Assembly: GCA_001414485.1 (NCBI GenBank)
Contig: LLEY01000227.1
Location: 16,985 to 80,984 of the forward strand
Source: Calycina herbarum
Lineage: Eukaryota; Ascomycota; Leotiomycetes; Helotiales; Pezizellaceae
Direction of reading: 5' to 3'
DNA length: 64,000 nt
Both the position numbers and the translations under genes were made by a program. The notes beneath the pieces were generated by a model, which searched no databases, was not told the DNA's origin, and saw nothing but the letters and a program-made list of their open reading frames with translations. This document shows positions 57,000 through 64,000 of this stretch, piece by piece (positions within the stretch are counted from its first letter, which is position 1; each line of letters begins with the position of its first letter).

Positions 57000-59900
57000 A
57001 TATTCCTATTATAGAACCATTTATATATTTTCTAGAGCAGCGGCTAATAGTATGTTCTAAGTATAAACATACTATATTACCCGATTACGTCGATGCCTAT
57101 TTAAAAGACGAAGAGAAGCATAAGGCTATAAAATCAGATCAAGAACGCATTATTCAAGAAATCCAAGCTATTCAAGGGTTAAAAACCAAGAGAGTAGAAT
57201 TGAATTATTTAGTATTTCCGCCGGCGAGTAACCCCCCTATTCCCGTATTACTAGAACCTAAGAAAGACGGATTAAAATGCCAGTTTCGTATCTTATATCA
57301 GCAGCCGTACTAGTTCATGAGTTATTAAGTCTAAAAGATCTAAGAACATTGTCGAGTAGTATATAAATAGGAGAACCTATAGAAGAAAGGCCGGCCAGAG
57401 ACAGGGAGAGAAGTACAAGTTCTATAAAGAAGCAGGGTCTATTACTAGCATTTTTTTATCCGTGGACCGGGAGCCTAGTTTTTTGAGGTTCAAGCAGTAG
57501 GATCGAGACTAGCAATGCCGTCCGGGGACGTGGATTTAGAGGTTATAAAGAACGAGTTAACCCACGTAATACAGCAGGCCAACGAAGAAGAGCGTCGTCA
57601 AATCACTGAACCAGAAGCAGCCCGGGAGCTAAATCCATAGTTACGTCGAGTAGGGTAGGTTAAGCATTTAGAAGGGATTAACTGTATAGAATTACAAGCA
57701 TTCGTTAGACTAGTAAAGGACGACGAGCCAGAGCTAGAAGTATTATATAAAGCGTTTGACTAGCTGATTTAAGACGCTTAATATTATTACGTTCGATAGG
57801 TAGTTAGGCTAGAGACATTATTTAAGGCGAACAGAAAGGAGGTTAACAAAGACGTCTAGATGCCATTTGATAGTTAGATAGACATTACCACTGTTATACG
57901 GTATATAGAGGTTTATAAGCAGTTGTTACGTTATATATTCCAGTCTAAAGACGTCGAAGCTAAGAAGCGGCCAGGGTTTAAGTTTATAGAGAGGCAGAAG
58001 ATGTAGATAGAAGATATGTAGACAAACGTAGAAGAGTTTGTATTATAGAAAGAGGAGCAGGGAGATGTAGGAAGTAGGGAAGAGGAGAGAGAGTCAGAGG
58101 AGGAGGTTTAGTAGATAGGCTGAATTCAAAGGCAGATTTTACGATTATAGATAACATTATTAAACCACCTATTATAAGATGACGAGTATAAGAGTGTGTT
58201 AATTAGTAGGTTGGCCGTTTTAGGAATATAAGAGGATGATAGGTAGTTAGATGCTAAGGATTATACGCTTAAATATTCGGCTGTGATTAAGTTAGCCCGG
58301 TTAATAGTGGTTCAAGAGGCGTATAAGCGACGTCAGGCAGCTATTACATAGTACGAAAGCCGTAGGTTAAGTACTAAGCAAGCCTAAAAGAAAGTATCTA
58401 GCTATTACGTTATAACGCGGGGTTTAGTTAGCACGTTTATAACCATAGCCTACAATAGCAAAGATCCCATGCCTATACAGTGGTTATATCGTAGCCGATC
58501 GTACAGGTTCAAGATTCATTACACCACCACCGTAGAGGGGAAGATCTAGTAGATCGGGGACAATGTTTTATATCCTAAGATCCGGATTAACATAGGTCAG
58601 TTTCAAGGTATAGTTTATAGGTTAGTTAAGGAGGCACGAGAGAAGCTGTTAAGGAAGTTAATAATAGTCAGAGTAGGAGTAGACTAAGAAGTGAATATAA
58701 AGCAGGTTCCGCCGATTAATTAGGACTCCATAGTCGACCAACCGTCTAAGACCAAGGTTAGATAGTCGTTTTTAGAAGACGAGCGGAACCAGTTTATAAC
58801 ATATAAGCAGTAGTGGTTATATAAGCAAGTATATAAAGAGAAGCAGTTAAGACAGCAGTTTATCAACGGGGCGAGGTTTAAGAAGCGAGCTGTAGCCGTA
58901 TATCAACGCCACGTCGAGCGGTTTCAGGAGTTATTATAGGTTTTAATACATTTGTACGATGGCTAGCCAGCTAGAGCGCCAGAGTTATTAGACATACGGT
59001 AGAAGAATACCAAGTATAGAGGAGTTCGTAACATTTTCATCGAGGAGAGGCTAGTTACATTCGTAGCCACGTACTATAAGAGGTATCGAAGTAGTAGAAA
59101 CATTAAGATTATCCACCGGTATTTGCCTAGAGAGGTTAAGAAGCTGGTGGTATATTATTTATAGTTAGTTTTACTATTTTATAAGAAGTTATAGTTCTAG
59201 ATTATAGGAAAGCCGAGTTCCAGTCCATTTATATAGGGGGATAGGCAGAAGAAAGAGCACCGGCAGTAGACGGGACTAAGACAGAAGCAGCCAACGCCCT
59301 CTAAGACAGAGGCGGTTCCTATAGAGCGGGATAGAGATGGTTAGGAAGAAGGGGGTAGGAACGAGGAAGCAAGGGGCCAGGGGAAGTTATTAGCTCAACG
59401 GCCGTCTCGTTCGTAGACATCGGAGCGAGTATAGCAAATTTTAAAGCAAGCCGCGATATAATAGATCGGGGTTGAGGGGTTAAACATTAGCAGTTACCAG
59501 CAGATTACTATTACTATATCCTAGTAGTATTATTATAAAGACTGCTTTAAAGAAGAGACAAGTAAGCTAGACGAGAGCGAGGAGTAGGACGAGGACAATA
59601 CTAATAGGGATGATCTATAGGATTTACAAGCTAGGCACAGGACCTACGTAGCAGGCATGATTTATACTAGAGAGTTAATAGAAGGAGACAATTCCATTAT
59701 CAGCTGTTAGAAGAAGTTCTGTCGAGTCAGCCACGTATAGTATTGTTTTTTAGGGTTTCCGTTAGTATATCAAGGGGTTAGGATAAGTAGGAGAGCTAAG
59801 CGAAAGCAGCAGGTATATAAGGAAGAGATATAAGACACGCAGTTAGCACAGTAGAAGCGATTACAAGAGGTAGACATCCACCGCGAGTTAGAACAGATGT

Positions 59901-61900
59901 TAGAGAGTAAGGCCCGGTTCCGTAGATTACAAGAGCCCGTGTTAGAAGCTATTATAAAGCACCAGAGTCTTATTATAGCAGTAATAGAGACAGGAGTTAG
60001 AAAGACGTTATTGTTTCAGTTGCTAGCCAAGAGTATAACTTCCGGCACTACTATTGTCATCAGCCCATTAGTTTCGTTATAAGAGCACATAATAGAGCGA
60101 TGTTAGTAAGCAAGCATTTTATATATTAAGTAGGACCCCCGACAGTGCCATTCCCCTAGCCAGATAGTCATCGTCACCCCCGAGTCCGCCGTTAGTAAGA
60201 CATTTAGGACGTTTTTAAACCGGTTACAGGGATTACACTAGTTAGACCGGTTCGTGTTTAACGAATACTATACTATATTAGACAGCACGGCCGAATTCCG
60301 GCCCCGGATACAGCAATTAAGCGAGTTTATAGAAAGGGGGGTGTAGATAGTGTTTTTAACCGCTATATTACTACTATAGGCCGAGCCCGAATTCATAAAT
60401 ATTATAAGGATGAAAGCCGAGGATGTGTATATGTTCTAAGCACCCACCAGCCGTCCTAACATCGCGTATTCCATAGTTGAGTATAAGGAGAATAAGGATA
60501 GACGAGGGGAGATTCCCGCGCTTTGCCAGTTAGTAGAGGAGAAGTTAGAAGAGTACCCTGCTCCCGCCAAAATCATCGTATACAGCAGTAGTATCGTCAC
60601 CACCTATAAGGTAAGCGGTATATTAGATTATTATACGTATTACCGAGATGTCGGGGATACAGCGGCCAAAGATGAGATCCGGAAGGCGTAGGAGAGTGCC
60701 GATAAGCGAGTGGTAGTTGCTACGAATATATTTAGCTTAGGCATAGACCAGCTAGATGTTTATATTATCGTTTATATTAGACCTATTTACCAGATATAGA
60801 ATTATAGGTAGAAGAGCGGTCAAGCTGGGCAGGACGGGTAGAGAAGTAAAGCTATTATTTTAATACCCGAGAGACGATAGAAAGCGTTATAAAAGTTATA
60901 AGAACAGGTATAGCAGCAGCCAGCCAAGTTTTACATTACTATAACGACGAAGAAGAAGGAGAGAATCGAGAGGCAGAAGGTTAAGCGATTTATAAGTAGG
61001 GCTAAGTACTAACAGATTTATTTAGACTACGAGATAGATAGGAGGATTGATCGGGTACGATGTAAGGAAGAGGAAGAGCGTTGTAATATATACTAGGTAA
61101 GTGATGCTATAATAGACGAGTTAGAAGCTAAGCGACAAGCGTATATCTAAGAAGCCTAGAAAAGGTAAGAGCAAACTACGGATAGTATTAATAATATTCT
61201 ATTAAGTAGTATACCATTTTCTAGGTTCTCTATAGTAGATTTAGAAAGTAGCCATGGATTATTACCTCGCTCCTCCCCGCCGGGTTCATAAGACAGCGTT
61301 GTTTATTACAACCTAGGGTTTAGAGGAGGTCAGATTAGCTCCGAAGAACGTGTTGAGTTCTAGTCCTAGCAGAGCCAGCAGCAGCAGCAGCGGTTGCAAA
61401 TCCAGGCACAGAATCAGCGAGAAGGCTATAATATGTGGGATTTAGAGGACCGCTTAGATCAGTGGGTTAGGAAGTGCCCGTTGTGTTACGTCTGGAGCTG
61501 TAGCAGGAGTCGAGTTAATTTCCAGCATACGTTAGACGAGTGCGTGGATCTAGAGTACGAATTAGTTCCTACGGAAGTGTAAGTATTACAGAGTGTTCGG
61601 TTTTAGGAGTATGTAAGTTGTTATGATTGTAGGGTTGCCTAGCAGGTTTATATAAGGTGGGATGAGATCTAGGAGGGAAACCGGAAGTTTAAGCGAATCT
61701 AAGGCAGAGTATGCTAGTATAAGGGCATTATACGGCCCGTTGTAGCAGCTATTATAGTAGCCGGGCTATTAGAGGTCGTCGATGAGGAGGCTTAGTTATA
61801 TATGCGAGTAGAGGGGATTTGAGGAGCGAACAGAGAGTTAGAAAGAAGTGAAGAAGCAGAGGTAAAGAGGGGGATATTAAAGTGGTTTAGAAAGAAGGTG
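57000..61900 (+). pseudogene. Second telomere-linked RecQ helicase (DUF3505-like N-terminus), RIP-mutated
   Basis: Different family member from the two copies at 45.8-54.5 kb. The N-terminal part reads EQRLIVCSKYKHTILPDYVD, then AYLKDEEKH, a decayed Cys/His finger typical of DUF3505-type telomere-associated proteins (second Cys now Tyr). A long middle region follows with recognisable YNSKDPMPIQWLYRSRSYRF. The RecQ core begins near 59890. Motif I reads IETGVRKTLLFQL (two Gly changed to Glu and Arg). TTIVISPLVSL is motif Ia. RFVFNEYYT stands for DECH. TPESA, then motif V/VI FSLGIDQLDVYIIVYIRPIY and KSGQAGQDG are also visible. The C-terminus has CPLCYVWSC. Changes are G-to-A/C-to-T; stops are numerous. 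It points toward the telomere. Confidence 0.85.
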
Positions 61901-62016
61901 CTTTGGAGGTTGATCGAAGCAAGTGTTTTATTATAGGTATTTTACTGGTTAATAGTTAGATTAGAAGGTTAGAAAAGAAGAAACGTAGTAGGTATATAGA
62001 ATAGAATATAGAGGGT

Positions 62017-62332
62017 TCGCTGATTTAAGTTACCGCGGTAGAAGAATAAGAGTTAGGGTTAAGCCGATTTAAGTTCCCGTGGTAGAAGAATAAGAGTTAG
62101 GGTTAAGCCGATTTAAGTTCCCGTAGTAGAAGAATAAGAGTTAGGGTTAAGCTGATTTAAGTTCCTACAGTAGAAGAATAAGAGTTAGGGTTAAGCTGAT
62201 TTAAGTTCCCGCGGTAGAAGAATAAGAGTTAAGGTTAAGCCGATTTGAGTTCCCGTAGTAGTAATATAATAAGAGTTAGGGTTAAGCCGATTTAAGTCCC
62301 TACGGTAGTAGTAGAATAAGAGTTAGAAGTTA
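62017..62332. repeat. 44-bp minisatellite with telomere-like core
   Basis: About seven units of GATTTAAGTTCCCG.GGTAGA plus AGAATAAGAGTTAGGGTTAAGC. Each has GTTAGGGTTAA, close to two telomere repeats. C/T and G/A variants separate the copies. Confidence 0.85.
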
Positions 62333-63058
62333 TATATATATAAGAGAAAGAGAATAAAGTAGAGTAAAAAGAGAGAGAAGGGTTAGAAGAAAAAGAAAGA
62401 GAGTAAAAAGAAAGTAATAAATAATAAATATATTAGAAGTAAAGTAAGGAAAAATATTAATTAGATTAGAGGTAGATAAAAAAGAAGTAAAGAGAGTAGA
62501 AGGTAGAAGTAAATAAAGTTAAATAGAAGAGTAAAAGAAAAGGTAAAAAGAAGAGAAATTAGAAGGAAAAGAGGGTTAAATAGAGATAAAACGAGAGAAA
62601 AGAAAATAAAAGAATAGGTATAATAGATATAAATAGTTAGAAAAGAGAGGATATCTTAGAAATAGAGTTAAGTAATATAGAAAAGGTAATAACATAAATT
62701 AGAAAAGAAAGAAGAGTAAAGGAAGGATTTTAAAGAAGAGTATTAGTTAAGAGAAAGAAGAATAGTAGTAGTAAATAGAATAAATTAGATAGAAAAGAAG
62801 TAGAAAAGAATTAGAATAAGAAGAGATAGATAAAAGAAAAGAAAGATTAAACTTAAAGAGAAAATAGTAGATTAGTTTAAAAGAAAGTAGATAAATAGAG
62901 AATAAGTAAAAGTTCCAGAGTAAGTTAGTAATTAGAAATATATTAAAATTAGTAGATTAAAGTTATAATAAGAGATTTAAGAGAAGAGTTAAATTAAATA
63001 TAGAGTAAGAGTTAGAAAGGTATTTTAAAGTTAGATATAAGAGTATTAAAGTTAGAGT
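62333..63058 (+). repeat. Purine-rich, C-poor subtelomeric DNA
   Basis: The plus strand is almost only A, G and T (AAGAAAGAGAGTAAAAAGAA-like), with very few C. There is no coding potential. It looks like degenerate A/G-rich short repeats. Confidence 0.65.
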
Positions 63059-63265
63059 TATAGAAGTGTTTTAGTATTAGAGTTATAGAAGCGTGTTAAG
63101 GTTAGGGTTATAGAAGTGTTTCAGGGTTAGGGTTATAGAAGCGTGTTAAGGTTAGGGTTATAGAGGTGTTTCAGGGTTAGGGTTATAGAAGCGTGTTAAG
63201 GTTAGGGTTATTAGAGGTGTTTTAGGGTTAGGGTTATAGAGGTGTTTCAGGGTTAGGGTTATAGA
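63059..63265 (+). repeat. Interstitial telomere-like minisatellite
   Basis: Repeated GGTTAGGGTTATAGAAGCGT and GGTTAGGGTTATAGAGGTGT units (about 25 bases, alternating GTTAAG and TTTCAG joins). G-strand orientation is the same as the terminal telomere. Confidence 0.85.
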
Positions 63266-63929
63266 AGAGGGTTAGGGGTAAGAGGTAAAAGAGAAAGTTA
63301 GATAAGAATTAGAAGTAAAAAGAAAAAGGAAAAGAAATATAAATAAGATAGTAATATAATATAAAAAAGTAAATAGTAGAAGAGAGAGAGTTAAGAAAAG
63401 AAAAGAAGAGAAGTAAAAGAAAGATAAAGAGTAAAGAGTTAAAAAATATAAAAGGACTAGAATAAGTTATCTTAAAAGAAAAGCAATTAAAAGGTAAAGA
63501 TAAAGGAATAAAAGATAAGAGATAAAAGTAGTAAAGAAAAAGGGAATAAAAGAGACAATAAATATAAGAGACAGTATATAGATAGTAATAAGTAAGTTAT
63601 TAAAGAAAGAAATAAAAAAAGAGTTAAGTAAGAGTAGTTAATATAAGAAAAGAGTAAGAGAGTTAGAACAAGGATAAGAGAAAGAATAGAAGGTATAAAT
63701 ATAAGTAGAAGAGTAGATAGAGGTATAAAAGTAGTTATAGAGATAAGAGAGAGAGTAGAAGTATAGTAGAGAGAGATTAAGAGAGAGTAAGAGTAAAAGT
63801 TAGAGTATAAGTATAGATATAAATATAAGAGTAAGGGATATTATAAGAGCAAGAGTAAGGGTAAGAGTAAGAGTAAGAGTTATAGTAAGAGTAGATAAGA
63901 GTAAGAGAGAGAGTAGGTAAGAGTAAGAG
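63266..63929 (+). repeat. A/G-rich degenerate repeats including (GTAAGA)n
   Basis: Continuation of the C-poor strand. From about 63825 the hexamers AGAGTA/GTAAGA dominate and pass directly into the telomere. Confidence 0.65.
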
Positions 63930-64000
63930 TAGGGTTAGGGTTAGGGTTAGGGTTAGGGTCAGGGTTAGGGTTAGGGTTAGGGTTAGGGTTAGGGTTAGGG
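63930..64000 (+). repeat. Telomere (TTAGGG)n
   Basis: 71 bases, about twelve TTAGGG units in phase, with one variant TCAGGG at 63959-63964. The G-rich strand runs 5' to 3' toward the window end, as at a right chromosome end. Confidence 0.97.

Noticed and set aside
1..64000. tRNA or rRNA genes
   Set aside because: No cloverleaf with A/B boxes and no rRNA-like stretch was recognised on either strand by eye. Small tRNAs in unannotated gaps could still have been missed.

Overview
The window is a chromosome end of a filamentous ascomycete (Pezizomycotina). It finishes at base 64000 in a G-rich (TTAGGG)n telomere tract, so the right edge is the physical end or lies very close to it. Introns are short with GTRNGT donors and YAG acceptors. 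Repeats are riddled with TAG/TAA stops and are depleted of CA/TG dinucleotides, the footprint of repeat-induced point mutation (RIP). Class or species cannot be fixed from sequence alone.

Layout. (1) 1-7977: a nest of RIP-mutated transposons: the 3' part of a Ty3/gypsy chromovirus with its 3' LTR, a fragment of a Fot1/pogo element, a small non-autonomous LTR element, a complete Fot1/pogo element with terminal inverted repeats and a TA target duplication, and an LTR-like sequence. (2) 7978-39424: an essentially un-RIPped, gene-bearing block. Its left edge carries a truncated DUF3435 tyrosine recombinase, the family that includes Starship 'captains'. Next comes a carbohydrate-use gene set: an intact MFS sugar transporter divergent from an intact Zn2Cys6 regulator, an intact Gfo/Idh/MocA oxidoreductase, a GH3 beta-glucosidase with two frameshifts, a second Gfo/Idh/MocA gene with stops and frameshifts, a decayed alpha/beta-barrel-like gene and a third, intact Gfo/Idh/MocA gene. 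From about 28.4 to 36 kb lie a MITE-like palindrome, the C-terminal WD40 end of a NACHT-WD/HET-E type NLR, transposase and AAA-ATPase fragments, a seven-segment membrane protein and several small hypothetical genes. A 759-residue multi-C2H2 zinc finger gene closes the block. (3) 39425-45266: a full-length, RIP-mutated Tad1-like LINE with a 15-bp target duplication. (4) 45788-54490: two head-to-tail copies of a telomere-linked RecQ-like helicase (unit about 3922 bp), both RIP-mutated. (5) 54990-56046: a 28-bp minisatellite, followed by a GC-rich island and a 209-bp direct duplication. (6) About 57.0-61.9 kb: a second, different RIP-mutated telomere-linked RecQ helicase with a DUF3505-like N-terminus. 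(7) 62-63.9 kb: minisatellites with telomere-like motifs and a purine-rich, C-poor strand, then the telomere.

How it fits together. Gene order suggests a glycoside-use cluster in which import and regulation remain intact while the hydrolase and one dehydrogenase have decayed. The recombinase remnant at its left edge makes a degraded Starship-type insertion a reasonable but unproven explanation. I spliced seven intact multi-exon genes by hand (sugar transporter, Zn2Cys6 regulator, two oxidoreductases, membrane protein, C2H2 protein, plus the small Cys gene apart from its stop). Each gives a total divisible by three, which supports the exon boundaries. All protein family calls rest on recalled family motifs, not on searches.
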